Shown here: in pieces, positions 44,078-53,056 of the stretch | How positions within the stretch are numbered: position 1 is the stretch's first letter | Layout: the number at the start of each line of letters is the position of its first letter | Assembly: GCA_963779325.1 (NCBI GenBank) | Contig: CAVZXS010000002.1 | Span: forward strand, 504,744 to 568,743 | Length of the DNA stretch: 64,000 bases | Reading direction: 5' to 3' | Source of the DNA: CAVZXS01 sp963779325 | GTDB taxonomy: Bacteria; Bacteroidota; Bacteroidia; Chitinophagales; Chitinophagaceae | The notes under the pieces: generated by a model | Told to the model about the DNA's origin: nothing | Seen by the model: the letters and a program-made list of their open reading frames with translations, nothing else | Databases searched by the model: none | Position numbers and translations under genes: made by a program

Positions 44078-45565
44078 TTAAAACCCTTTCTTTTTTTCTG
44101 CGGACTTTAGCGGCGGTAATACAAAATCATCTACAGCACTTTTTTTAGCTATCATTTTTTCTATTTCTTCTATTTTGCGCGGCGCAAAAGAAGAGAGCAA
44201 TTCATAGCCTGTTTCCGTAATCAGCAAATCATCTTCTATGCGTACGGCGATGCCCCACCATTTTTTATCGCAGTTACTATTCGATTGTATGTAAATACCC
44301 GGCTCAATGGTTATCACCATTCCTTTTTTATAAGAAGGAGAGAAGCCGCGGTCATGTACATCCAATCCTATATGATGCGAAAGACCATGCGGGTAATATT
44401 TATTGGCTTCATTTTTATCTTTCGCTATACCCAGTTTTACCAATCCTTCGGTTACTACATCTCTGGCAGCTTTATCGGCATCGGCCCATTTTGCCCCGTC
44501 TTTCAATTTTTGAAATGCTGCTTCCTGCGCATCATACACAATTTGGTAAATAGCTCTTTCCTCTGCCGAAAATTTTCCGTCCACCGGCACCGTTCTCGTT
44601 ACATCAGCTGTATAGCCATGATATTCGGCGCCCACATCCATCAATATCATGGATGTACCAACTTTCATTTTTGTATTTTCCATGTAATGCAGCGTGCAGC
44701 CGTTTTCTCCTGAGCCGACAATTGATCCGTAACCTACTTCCTCGGCCCCGTACTTTTTATGTACATATTCGTGCAGTCCCTGAATTTCCAGTTCGCTCAT
44801 GTTGGGATGCACGGCTTTCATTACTTCATTCTGCCCGTTGCAACTTATCTCCACCGCTTTGCGCAACAGTACCATTTCTTCCTCTGTTTTTATTTCCCGC
44901 AATGCGCCTGTAAGTTCGCGGTAAAGCCTTGTATCAAATCGTTTGTCGTTTGAAAAATCAGCGGGTATGGCGGCTTTGTCTTTAAACTGCTGAAGCAGAT
45001 CAAACAAATCAGCATTGTCGCGCCTGTTATCGGGTACATCAATAGGAAAGCGGTCAAAAATTATTTTATCAAATTTTGAAAAATCAATTGCTTTGTTTTT
45101 AAAATCAATACCGTTGAATGCGTTGGTAAAACCCAATTTTTTTTGTACGCCTTCGGTACCCAACCGCTTACCGGTCCATTGCTCGCCAAGGGCATCTTTT
45201 TTCTGTACAAATAAAAGTTCGTTGTATTTGTTGCCGAGCGAATCGGTTTGTTCGTTTTTGAAAATGAGTAAAAGTGAATGCGGTTCTTTATACCCGGTGA
45301 AATAGTACATATCGGGGTTTTGATGATACAGGTACTCCACATCATTGCTGAATGTACGTGTAGGGTAGGCGAAAGCGACGAATACTGAATTGTCGGGCAT
45401 TTTATCTCTCAGTGCCGCACGTCGTCCTGCATGAAATTCTTTAGACAGGTAATCCTTCGGCAGGTTATCGTCTTCCTGTTCGGGAGCGGGTTGTGCATTT
45501 ACAAAACAGAAACTGCACAACAGCATTACAAAAAAGGTAAGGCGACCGGTAAATTTATCTCTCAT
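44078..45565 (-). CDS. Xaa-Pro aminopeptidase (M24B), secreted
   Basis: A 495-residue metallopeptidase with a Sec signal (cleaved near VNAQ, residue 25), an aminopeptidase P N-terminal domain (about 40-195) and a pita-bread catalytic domain. The metal ligands are the two Asp of LMDVGAEYHGYTADVTRTV, His in HGLSHHIGLDVHD, Glu in ITIEPGIYI and Glu in VRIEDDLL. It removes N-terminal residues preceding proline, probably in the periplasm. Confidence 0.93.
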   Translation of the reverse strand: MRDKFTGRLTFFVMLLCSFCFVNAQPAPEQEDDNLPKDYLSKEFHAGRRAALRDKMPDNSVFVAFAYPTRTFSNDVEYLYHQNPDMYYFTGYKEPHSLLLIFKNEQTDSLGNKYNELLFVQKKDALGEQWTGKRLGTEGVQKKLGFTNAFNGIDFKNKAIDFSKFDKIIFDRFPIDVPDNRRDNADLFDLLQQFKDKAAIPADFSNDKRFDTRLYRELTGALREIKTEEEMVLLRKAVEISCNGQNEVMKAVHPNMSELEIQGLHEYVHKKYGAEEVGYGSIVGSGENGCTLHYMENTKMKVGTSMILMDVGAEYHGYTADVTRTVPVDGKFSAEERAIYQIVYDAQEAAFQKLKDGAKWADADKAARDVVTEGLVKLGIAKDKNEANKYYPHGLSHHIGLDVHDRGFSPSYKKGMVITIEPGIYIQSNSNCDKKWWGIAVRIEDDLLITETGYELLSSFAPRKIEEIEKMIAKKSAVDDFVLPPLKSAEKKKGF

Positions 45566-45715
45566 ATAAATTTGTTTTAACTAAAAGTAGAATAATTGCC
45601 GAAACTTCAAAACAATTTTTTATGAAAGGAAGAAATAAAGAAGAAAAATCCTTTTATTTAATAAATAAAATCAGGATACTTTGAGGCTACAATAATAATT
45701 GAAAGCATAGATTCT

Positions 45716-45754
45716 AAAAAATAACCGGCGATGTGTTTTCATGCCGGTTATTTT
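45716..45754 (-). terminator. Rho-independent terminator
   Basis: Arms AAAATAACCGGC and GCCGGTTATTTT around a 13-base loop. It lies 11 bp beyond the stop of the small acidic protein gene and terminates it on the minus strand. Confidence 0.85.
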
Positions 45755-45764
45755 AAGTGATTAA

Positions 45765-46028
45765 TTAATCTTCATCATCTTCTTCCTGGTACGCATCTTC
45801 ATTATAATAAGTTTCCCACGATTTTACGGCCTCGTCGGTAAGACATTCAACAATGTCGTGAATCTCCTCATTCTTCCGCCTCCATTCCGTTACCATCGGT
45901 TCGCCATACTTACTTATAAACAGGCAATGATCTGTTTGAACGGTTACTTTAATAAGACTAACCGGCGTCTCTTCTTTTTCCTGGATAAGGTAATAACAGC
46001 CCGGCTCCAGCAGCGCATACGAATACAT
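45765..46028 (-). CDS. Small acidic cytosolic protein, unknown
   Basis: An 87-residue protein. The start at 46028 is fixed by a rare strong Shine-Dalgarno (AGGAGGAG) a few bases upstream; the longer open frame to 46235 has unlike composition. The sequence begins MYSYALLEPGCYYLIQEKEE, has a central KYGEPMVTEWRRKN and ends in a run of acidic residues (YQEEDDED). No family was recognised. It has no signal or membrane segment. Confidence 0.7.
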   Translation of the reverse strand: MYSYALLEPGCYYLIQEKEETPVSLIKVTVQTDHCLFISKYGEPMVTEWRRKNEEIHDIVECLTDEAVKSWETYYNEDAYQEEDDED

Positions 46029-46030
46029 AG

Positions 46031-46040
46031 CTCTCCTCCT
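46031..46040 (-). promoter_or_regulatory. Strong Shine-Dalgarno site
   Basis: On the minus strand AGGAGGAGAG ends three bases before the ATG at 46028, with AAAA before it. It is unusually strong for Bacteroidota and decides the start of the downstream small gene. Confidence 0.65.
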
Positions 46041-46297
46041 TTTTGATTTTAATAAAAATTCAACAGCAATTACAATGGGCTTAGTAAAGAATTGAATGGG
46101 TACTGCCGTAACGCAGATGGGTTTGAATTTAGCGGGGTAGTAATCAAATTTAGGAAGATTTACCCGTAGCCGCCAAGTCTTTTTGATAAATGACTGTAAA
46201 TTTTTATAAACACCTAAAAATCCACTGTCAATCAATGCTTTGTATAAATAAAAAAGCCCCTGATTTTTTCAGAAGGCTTTCATTTTGAGGCTTTTTG

Positions 46298-46456
46298 TCA
46301 GCCGAAAATGCAGGTTCTTTTACATTCCTTTTTCTTTTCCTTTTTGTCGGTTTGTTTCTCCACTTTAGCTTTTTTCTTGTTACTTCCGCTCAAACTTGCA
46401 AATGCAAATGCACCCAGACCGGCCACCAATACCGAAGCGATGATTATTTTTTTCAT
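46298..46456 (-). CDS. Small exported Lys-rich, Cys-ended protein
   Basis: A 52-residue gene with a signal-like N-terminus (MKKIIIASVLVAGLGAFAFA), then SLSGSNKKKAKVEKQTDKK, a very basic stretch and the ending KECKRTCIFG. It is short but has normal codon use and a clean ATG and TGA. Similar tiny proteins with a C-terminal CKRTC appear to be common in Chitinophagaceae. The function is unknown. A weak hairpin (AAAAAGCCCCTGA against TCAGAAGGCTTT) at 46249-46283 follows it. Confidence 0.62.
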   Translation of the reverse strand: MKKIIIASVLVAGLGAFAFASLSGSNKKKAKVEKQTDKKEKKKECKRTCIFG

Positions 46457-46838
46457 AACCGTAAAATTTAGTGATCAAAAGTTACGAACTATTTCGGGGC
46501 GGGCAATATTAATTTTATAAACGGCATTAGTTTTTTTATTTATGTGACCGATATTTTCTCCACATTCCCGCACATGCTGTGGATAAGTCAGTGTGTTGAA
46601 AATCAAGCTGCCCGCCTTTATTTGCAATCCGTTAAATTCGCCGTCTGATACATAAGAGAAAATAAATGTGATTCAGTAAGAGTGATTCGAATGATGATGA
46701 ACAGGGTTACAGTTGATAAACGGAGCCCCGATGCAGCGCACAAATCTTACTCGGGGTCTGCGACGACGCCAAGAAAGCTTAATAGCAGCACCGGCGCCGA
46801 CTAAATAAAAATTATAAAACAGAACAAAGAACTATACA
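46457..46838. other. 382 bp spacer upstream of parE
   Basis: No gene is visible. At 46578-46586 TGTGGATAA matches the DnaA-box consensus TTATCCACA on the minus strand, and a weaker inverted match TTCTCCACA lies at 46555-46563. The rest has no recognised feature and should hold the parE promoter. Confidence 0.5.
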
Positions 46839-48734
46839 ATGGCAGAAGACAAAAATCTTTTTAATTATGACGAGTCCAGTATTAAAAGCTTGGACTGGAA
46901 AGAACACATACGGCTGCGGCCCGGTATGTATATAGGTAAGTTGGGCGACGGCAGCAGCGCCGATGACGGTATTTATGTGCTGCTGAAAGAAGTGGTAGAT
47001 AATTGTATAGATGAACATACCATGGGTCATGGTAAACAGGTAGAAATTACCATTGAACAAAAAACAGTTTCGGTGCGTGACTATGGCCGCGGTATACCGC
47101 TTGGCAAAGTAGTAGATGTGGTAAGTAAAATAAATACCGGCGCTAAGTATGACAGCAATGTGTTTCAAAAAAGTGTGGGACTGAACGGCGTGGGTACCAA
47201 GGCCGTGAATGCACTCAGTCATTCTTTTAAAGTAACATCATTCAGAGAGGGTAAAGAAAAAACCGCCGAGTTTGAACGTGGTTTGTTGATTAAAGAACAT
47301 AAAGAAACTAAGACGACGGAGACGAACGGCACGCTGGTAACTTTTGTTCCGGATGAGGCCATCTTCAGAAACTTTCATTATATACATGAGTACCTGGATA
47401 ACCAGATGTGGAATTACTGCTACCTGAATGCAGGATTGGTAATGATACTGAACGGTAAGCGGTATGTAAGTAAAAACGGTTTGCTGGATTTGCTGCAACG
47501 CAAAACCAATGAAGACGAATTGCGCTACCCCATCATTCACCTTAAAGGCGATGATATAGAAGTAGCCGTTACACATGAAAACCAGTATGGCGAGGAATAT
47601 TACAGTTTTGTAAACGGGCAGTTTACTACACAGGGCGGTACGCACCTGGCTGCTTTCAGAGAAGCTTATGTAAAAACCATTCGCGATTTTTATAAAAAAG
47701 ATTATGATGCGGCTGATATACGGGGCAGTATTTGCGCCGCTATTTCCGTTCGTGTACAGGAACCGGTTTTTGAAAGCCAGACGAAGACAAAATTGGGGTC
47801 GACGAGTATTGCTGAAGGCGGGCAGAGCATGAAAAATTTTATTAGTGATTTTCTGGCAAAGGAATTAGACAACTACCTGCATCGTAATGCTTCCGTGGCC
47901 GAAGCACTGAAAAAACGAATTGAACAAAATGAAAGAGAAAGGAAAGAGCTGGCAGGTATAAAAAAATTAGCCAACGAAAGAGCTAAAAAAGCCAACCTGC
48001 ACAATAAAAAATTACGTGATTGCCGCTACCATTACAATGATGAAGCAACAGGTAAAGACAAAGATGTCATTGCTGAGAAGCAAAAAGAGAGTACCATTTT
48101 TATTACCGAAGGTGACAGTGCCAGCGGCTCTATTACAAAAGTGCGCAATGTAGAAACGCAGGCGGTTTTCAGTTTACGGGGTAAACCGTTGAACTGTTAT
48201 GGACTTACCAAAAAAGTAGTGTACGAAAATGAAGAATTCAATTTGCTGCAACATGCATTAAATATAGAAGAAACTTACGAAGACTTGCGCTATAACAATA
48301 TTGTATTTGCTACCGATGCCGACGTGGATGGTATGCACATACGATTATTGCTGATGACTTTCTTTTTGCAATTTTTTCCTGACCTGGTAAAGAACGGTCA
48401 CGTATTTATTTTGGAAACACCTTTGTTTCGGGTACGCAATAAACAGGAGACTATTTATTGCTATGATGAAACGGAGAAACAAGCGGCTGTAAAAAAATTG
48501 GGCAGCAAACCGGAGATTACAAGATTTAAGGGCTTAGGAGAAATAAGTCCTGATGAGTTTGCCCGGTTTATTGGCCCTGATATGCGTAAGCAACCGGTAA
48601 TGCTTTTGCCCGAAACACATATACAGCAGTTGCTGGAATATTATATGGGCAAAAATACCATGGAACGCCAGGAGTTTATTATTGATAATTTGAAAGTGGA
48701 GATAGATATTGCTGAGGAAGCTAAAAAGCAATAG
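46839..48734 (+). CDS. parE: DNA topoisomerase IV subunit B
   Basis: A 631-residue type IIA topoisomerase ATPase subunit. It has the GHKL ATP site (EVVDNCIDEH near 50, DYGRGIPLG near 88, GLNGVGTKAVNALS near 117), the transducer domain, and the TOPRIM motif EGDSASGSITKVRN near 423 with DADVDGMHIR near 489. SGSITKVRN rather than GGSAKQGRD separates it from GyrB. With ParC it decatenates replicated chromosomes. A heptad repeat array begins within its last codons. Confidence 0.94.
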   Translation: MAEDKNLFNYDESSIKSLDWKEHIRLRPGMYIGKLGDGSSADDGIYVLLKEVVDNCIDEHTMGHGKQVEITIEQKTVSVRDYGRGIPLGKVVDVVSKINTGAKYDSNVFQKSVGLNGVGTKAVNALSHSFKVTSFREGKEKTAEFERGLLIKEHKETKTTETNGTLVTFVPDEAIFRNFHYIHEYLDNQMWNYCYLNAGLVMILNGKRYVSKNGLLDLLQRKTNEDELRYPIIHLKGDDIEVAVTHENQYGEEYYSFVNGQFTTQGGTHLAAFREAYVKTIRDFYKKDYDAADIRGSICAAISVRVQEPVFESQTKTKLGSTSIAEGGQSMKNFISDFLAKELDNYLHRNASVAEALKKRIEQNERERKELAGIKKLANERAKKANLHNKKLRDCRYHYNDEATGKDKDVIAEKQKESTIFITEGDSASGSITKVRNVETQAVFSLRGKPLNCYGLTKKVVYENEEFNLLQHALNIEETYEDLRYNNIVFATDADVDGMHIRLLLMTFFLQFFPDLVKNGHVFILETPLFRVRNKQETIYCYDETEKQAAVKKLGSKPEITRFKGLGEISPDEFARFIGPDMRKQPVMLLPETHIQQLLEYYMGKNTMERQEFIIDNLKVEIDIAEEAKKQ

Positions 48735-48785
48735 GCAATGGGCAATGGGCAAAAAGCAAAACACAAAGATCAAAAGACAAAAGAT
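48723..48785. repeat. Degenerate heptad tandem array G overlapping the parE stop
   Basis: Nine units in register: AAAAAGC, AATAGGC, AATGGGC twice, AAAAAGC, AAAACAC, AAAGATC, AAAAGAC and AAAAGAT. The first two contain the last Lys-Lys-Gln codons and the TAG stop of parE. AATGGGC and AAAAGAC words match arrays F and A. Confidence 0.78.
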
Positions 48786-48826
48786 AATTCGCGAAATTCA
48801 AAATTTTAAAACTTAATACATTCCCG

Positions 48827-49555
48827 TTGTCAATAAAGCTCGATATAATACGAAAAACAAAATCACTGTTCATGAAGTGGCGTCTTCATGCAATAGTGGA
48901 GCCATTTGCAGGCGTGCTGCTGAATGCTTATTACATGAGCAAGATGAGTAAGTGGCGCAGGCAAACGAAAGTGACGGGCTATAATGATTGGTACCAAAGC
49001 AATTGGGATTATACACGCAGAGAAAAACTGTATGCTGAAATAAGTAAGACAGAAGGATTGAGCGATAATGCGATTGATTATTTTGAATTTGGTGTTTGCG
49101 GCGGTCATTCTTTTAAATGGTGGCTGACGCATAATACAAACAGCAGTTCAAAGTTTTACGGCTTCGATACGTTTGAAGGATTGCCTGAGGCCTTTGGCCC
49201 TTTTGGCAAAGGCTCCATGGCTGTTGCGTTGGAATCATTAAACATCAATGACCCGCGGGCGGGTTTTTATAAAGGCCTTTTCCAGGATACGTTGGTGCCT
49301 TTTTTGGAGCAATACAAAAATGATAAAAAGAAATTAATTCACTTAGATGCGGACTTATTCAGCGCTACGTTGTTTTCTTTGTCGCAGTTATACCGCTATT
49401 TAAATGAAGGCGATATATTATTGTTCGACGAATTCGCGGTACCCAAACATGAGTTTATGGCGTTTAAAATATTCACCGAAAGTTTTTATGTAAACTACGA
49501 AGTAATAGGAGCCGCCAATAATTATTTATTTTTAGCAGTTAAAATAAAAAAGTGA
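48827..49555 (+). CDS. TylF/MycF-like SAM-dependent methyltransferase
   Basis: A 242-residue class I methyltransferase of the macrocin-O-methyltransferase (TylF) type. The SAM-binding YFEFGVCGGHSFKWW near 84, the acidic strand end YGFDTFEGLPEAFG near 110 and the metal-binding HLDADLFSATLFSL near 170, followed by LLFDEF, are characteristic. The start is uncertain: TTG at 48827 or ATG at 48872 (MKWRLHA). The methyl acceptor is unknown; it lies between the two topoisomerase IV genes. Confidence 0.82.
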   Translation: MSIKLDIIRKTKSLFMKWRLHAIVEPFAGVLLNAYYMSKMSKWRRQTKVTGYNDWYQSNWDYTRREKLYAEISKTEGLSDNAIDYFEFGVCGGHSFKWWLTHNTNSSSKFYGFDTFEGLPEAFGPFGKGSMAVALESLNINDPRAGFYKGLFQDTLVPFLEQYKNDKKKLIHLDADLFSATLFSLSQLYRYLNEGDILLFDEFAVPKHEFMAFKIFTESFYVNYEVIGAANNYLFLAVKIKK

Positions 49556-49556
49556 T

Positions 49557-50414
49557 ATGATACACATTGTATTTAACGGGAGTGAAGTGGCATTGATGAA
49601 AAGTGTAATAGAGTTGGATGAAACTATGACCGGGGAAGTAGTGCAAATCAAAGATGATTTTGCAGTAGGCCCTTTGGCGGGTATTGAAACCGTAGAAGGA
49701 TGGAATACAAGATTGGAGTGGTGGAGAGGCCTTGTGAAAGATGCAGGTCATGATGCAACGATGGTCGGTAGTTTTGATGACAGAAAAACCGTAGAGGATA
49801 TTAAAACAAAGTTGAAAGAAAACGCAGCCGAAGAAGTTTGGATATGGATGGGGCAAAATCAGCATGATGTATGCGGCTATTATTGGTTGATGAGTCAAAT
49901 GAGTAATTTCCAGGGTAAAGTGATGGTGCTTTATTTAAATAATCTTCCTTTTATAAATGATAAAGGACAAATATTTTATCCTTCGTGGCTGCATGAAATA
50001 CAGCCCAAAGAATTTGTAAAAGCAAAAAAACTTTGTCGCCCTATTACGCTCAGCGAGTTTGAAGTGGACCCTGATGAATGGAAAAAACTTTGCGAAGAAA
50101 ATGCGACGGTAAGAATATTAGAAGGCGGTAAAAAAATTGCGGGACAGGAAGAAACTTTTTATGACGGCGAAATAATGAAAAACCTGACCGGCGAATGGCA
50201 AAAAGCCTCCAGGCTATTGAGTAATACATTGCATCGTATGAAAATAAAAACGGGTGATGTATTTATTTTATGGCGCATGAAAAAATTAATAAACGAAGGA
50301 AGAATAGAAATAACAGGCGATATGAACAAAGGATGGAAAGATGTGGATGTAAAGGGAGCAGGAAAGCAGGCATCGAATAATGAAAAAAATATTGAAGAAA
50401 ATAGTGCGGCGTAA
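49557..50414 (+). CDS. DUF1835 domain protein
   Basis: A 285-residue cytosolic protein. MIHIVFNGSEVALMK followed by GEVVQIKDDFAVGPL is the DUF1835 signature, and residues about 160-270 look like the DUF3658-type C-terminal region found with it. There is no known activity. It begins one base after the methyltransferase stop and 22 bp before parC, so it belongs to the parE-parC transcript. Confidence 0.87.
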   Translation: MIHIVFNGSEVALMKSVIELDETMTGEVVQIKDDFAVGPLAGIETVEGWNTRLEWWRGLVKDAGHDATMVGSFDDRKTVEDIKTKLKENAAEEVWIWMGQNQHDVCGYYWLMSQMSNFQGKVMVLYLNNLPFINDKGQIFYPSWLHEIQPKEFVKAKKLCRPITLSEFEVDPDEWKKLCEENATVRILEGGKKIAGQEETFYDGEIMKNLTGEWQKASRLLSNTLHRMKIKTGDVFILWRMKKLINEGRIEITGDMNKGWKDVDVKGAGKQASNNEKNIEENSAA

Positions 50415-50436
50415 AGCACGGAACATTTAACAATAT

Positions 50437-52953
50437 ATGGCTAAATCAAAAACAACGGTAAGCGATTTTTTAAATAATGACGGGGGTATACAGGGTCAAT
50501 ACAAAACATGGTTCCTGGATTATGCATCCTATGTAATTCTTGAACGTGCCGTACCGTCATTGGAAGATGGTTTGAAACCCGTACAGCGACGTATTCTTCA
50601 TGCCATGAAGGAAATGGATGACGGGCGGTTTAATAAAGTAGCCAATATCATCGGGCAATCCATGCAGTATCATCCGCATGGTGATGCAAGCATTGGCGAT
50701 GCATTGGTAAACCTGGGACAAAAAGATTTGCTGATAGAAACGCAGGGTAACTGGGGCGATGTACGAACGGGTGATGATGCAGCCGCGCCGCGTTATATCG
50801 AAGCTCGTCTCAGTAAGTTTGCATTGGAGGTAGCGTTTAATAATAAAACTACCGAATGGCAATTGAGTTATGACGGCCGTAAAAATGAACCGGTTACCTT
50901 GCCTATGAAATTTCCGTTGCTGCTGGCGCAGGGCGCCGATGGTATCGCGGTGGGATTATCTACAAAAATTTTGCCTCATAATTTCCACGAACTGATTGAA
51001 GCGTCCATCAAACACTTGCGCGGTAAAAAATTTGAACTCTTCCCCGATTTTCAAACGGGAGGAATGATTGATGTAACGGATTATAACAAAGGCAAACGCG
51101 GCGGCAAAGTAAAAGTAAGAGCACATATAGAAGAGCTGGATAAAAAAACATTGGTGATAAGAAGTGTTCCGTATGCCGTTACTACTTCACAATTAATGGA
51201 CTCCATTGTAAAAGCAAATGACCAGGGCAAAATAAAAATTAAAAAAGTTACGGATAATACGGCGGCTGATGTAGAAATTCAAATTGATTTGGCACCGGGT
51301 ATTTCTCCCGATATTACCATTGATGCGTTGTATAAGTTTACCGATTGCGAAATTTCCATTTCGCCCAATGCCTGTGTAATTGTAGCTATGAAGCCGCAGT
51401 TTATGGATGTAAATGATCTGCTGCGATTTTCTGCCGAGCATACACAATCCTTATTGAAAAAGGAATTGGAAATTAAGCTGGGTGAGTTGCAGGAGAAATG
51501 GCATTACACTTCATTGGAGAAAATATTCTTTGAAGAAAAGATATATAAAGAGCTGGAGAAAAAACATGAGACATGGGAGAAGGTATTGACAGCTATTGAT
51601 ACGGCCTTCGGTCCTTTTAAAAAACAATTGAGAAGAGAAATTACAAGAGAAGATATTGTGAAGCTGACGGAGAAACCTGTTCGTCGTATTTACCGATTGG
51701 ATATTGATGAATTGAATCAACAGATAAAAGGATTGGAAGCGGAAATAAAACAGGTGAAGCATGATATTAATAATCTGGTTGATTTTGCCGTAGCGTATTA
51801 TGAAAATCTGCTGAAGAAATTTGGCAAAGGAAGAGAAAGAAAAACAGAGATAAAGCAGTTTGAAGTAATTGAAGCCAAGCATGTGGCCATTGCCAATACC
51901 AAACTGTACATGAACAGGGAAGAAGGTTTTATAGGTACAGGATTAAAGAAAGATGAATTGGTTTGCGAATGCTCCGACCTGGATGATATCATTGCGTTTA
52001 CCAAACGCGGTATTATGAAAGTGGTAAAGGTTGCAGATAAGACTTTTATTGGTAAAGATATTTTGCATGCCGCCGTTTTTAATAAAACCGATGATCGTAT
52101 TACCTACAATATGATTTATGCTGACGGAAAAACGGGTGTAAGTTTTGCCAAACGATTTAATGTTACCGGTGTAACAAGAGATAAAGAATATGATCTTACC
52201 AAAGGCGCTGATAAGAGCCGCGTGCATTATATGAGTGTAAATCAAAATGGCGAAGCGGAAGTAGTAAAAATTGTATTGAGCCCGGCTTGCAGTGCAAGGA
52301 TAAAAGAATTTGATTTCTTTTTTGAAGAGTTGGGAATTAAAAGCCGCGGCAGTATGGGCAACCAGGTAACCAAGTACCCGATAAAGTCTGTTAAGTTTAA
52401 AGAAGCCGGTAAAGCCACACTGAGCGGACGTAAACTTTGGTTCGATGATAAATTTGGCCGGTTAAATGCCGATGAGAAAGGGATTGCCTTGGGAAGTTTT
52501 GAACCCGAGGATAAAATCTTAGTCATTTATAATGACGGCAATTATGAACTGACCGACCAGGAAATGATACAGAAGTTTGATACGGAGAAAGTATTGCTGA
52601 TAGAAAAATTTGATCCCGAGAAAATTATTACGGCGGTATACTTAGATGATGAAAAGAAACAGTATAACGTAAAGCGTTTTAAAATAGAAACGACTACGCT
52701 GAAAACAAAATTCTTTTTTATAAAAGAAGGCAAGGGCAATAAATTGGAAACGGTAACCACCGATGCGGAACCGTTACTGGCCGTACAGCAGGGCCGTGGT
52801 GCACAGATACGAAAAGCGAAATTGAAAATTACCAAGATAGTAGAAGTGATGGGCTGGAAAGCCGTAGGTAATAAATTATTGGACTTTACCAAGAGTGTGG
52901 AAATGGAATGGGAAAAAAAGAAAGGGGATAATCAGCAGCCGGAGTTGTTTTGA
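50437..52953 (+). CDS. parC: DNA topoisomerase IV subunit A
   Basis: An 838-residue type IIA topoisomerase breakage-reunion subunit. It has SLEDGLKPVQRRILHAM near 40, YHPHGDASIGDALV near 78, the quinolone-region-equivalent GNWGDVRTGDDAAAPRY and the catalytic Tyr120 followed by IEARLS. A coiled-coil segment (about 350-465) and a beta-pinwheel C-terminal domain (from about 490) follow. A GyrA-box (QRRGGKG) is not evident, which fits ParC. Partner of the parE gene upstream. Confidence 0.94.
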   Translation: MAKSKTTVSDFLNNDGGIQGQYKTWFLDYASYVILERAVPSLEDGLKPVQRRILHAMKEMDDGRFNKVANIIGQSMQYHPHGDASIGDALVNLGQKDLLIETQGNWGDVRTGDDAAAPRYIEARLSKFALEVAFNNKTTEWQLSYDGRKNEPVTLPMKFPLLLAQGADGIAVGLSTKILPHNFHELIEASIKHLRGKKFELFPDFQTGGMIDVTDYNKGKRGGKVKVRAHIEELDKKTLVIRSVPYAVTTSQLMDSIVKANDQGKIKIKKVTDNTAADVEIQIDLAPGISPDITIDALYKFTDCEISISPNACVIVAMKPQFMDVNDLLRFSAEHTQSLLKKELEIKLGELQEKWHYTSLEKIFFEEKIYKELEKKHETWEKVLTAIDTAFGPFKKQLRREITREDIVKLTEKPVRRIYRLDIDELNQQIKGLEAEIKQVKHDINNLVDFAVAYYENLLKKFGKGRERKTEIKQFEVIEAKHVAIANTKLYMNREEGFIGTGLKKDELVCECSDLDDIIAFTKRGIMKVVKVADKTFIGKDILHAAVFNKTDDRITYNMIYADGKTGVSFAKRFNVTGVTRDKEYDLTKGADKSRVHYMSVNQNGEAEVVKIVLSPACSARIKEFDFFFEELGIKSRGSMGNQVTKYPIKSVKFKEAGKATLSGRKLWFDDKFGRLNADEKGIALGSFEPEDKILVIYNDGNYELTDQEMIQKFDTEKVLLIEKFDPEKIITAVYLDDEKKQYNVKRFKIETTTLKTKFFFIKEGKGNKLETVTTDAEPLLAVQQGRGAQIRKAKLKITKIVEVMGWKAVGNKLLDFTKSVEMEWEKKKGDNQQPELF

Positions 52954-53056
52954 TGAAATTGGTTTTTGATAAATGCTGAAAAATATTTTTTAGTTGTTGA
53001 GTTGTCTATTTTAGATTTAATACAAATGTCTTCTGAAATTATTAAACTTTAAAGAG

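Noticed and set aside
46029..46235. Longer version of the small acidic protein starting at 46235
   Set aside because: The extra 69 residues have unlike composition, and a strong Shine-Dalgarno directly precedes the internal ATG at 46028.
46555..46586. Pair of inverted DnaA-box-like 9-mers upstream of parE
   Set aside because: Only one is a full match, another full match at 2627-2635 lies in an unrelated spacer, and there is no cluster, AT-rich unwinding element or dnaA/dnaN context. Too weak to call a replication origin.
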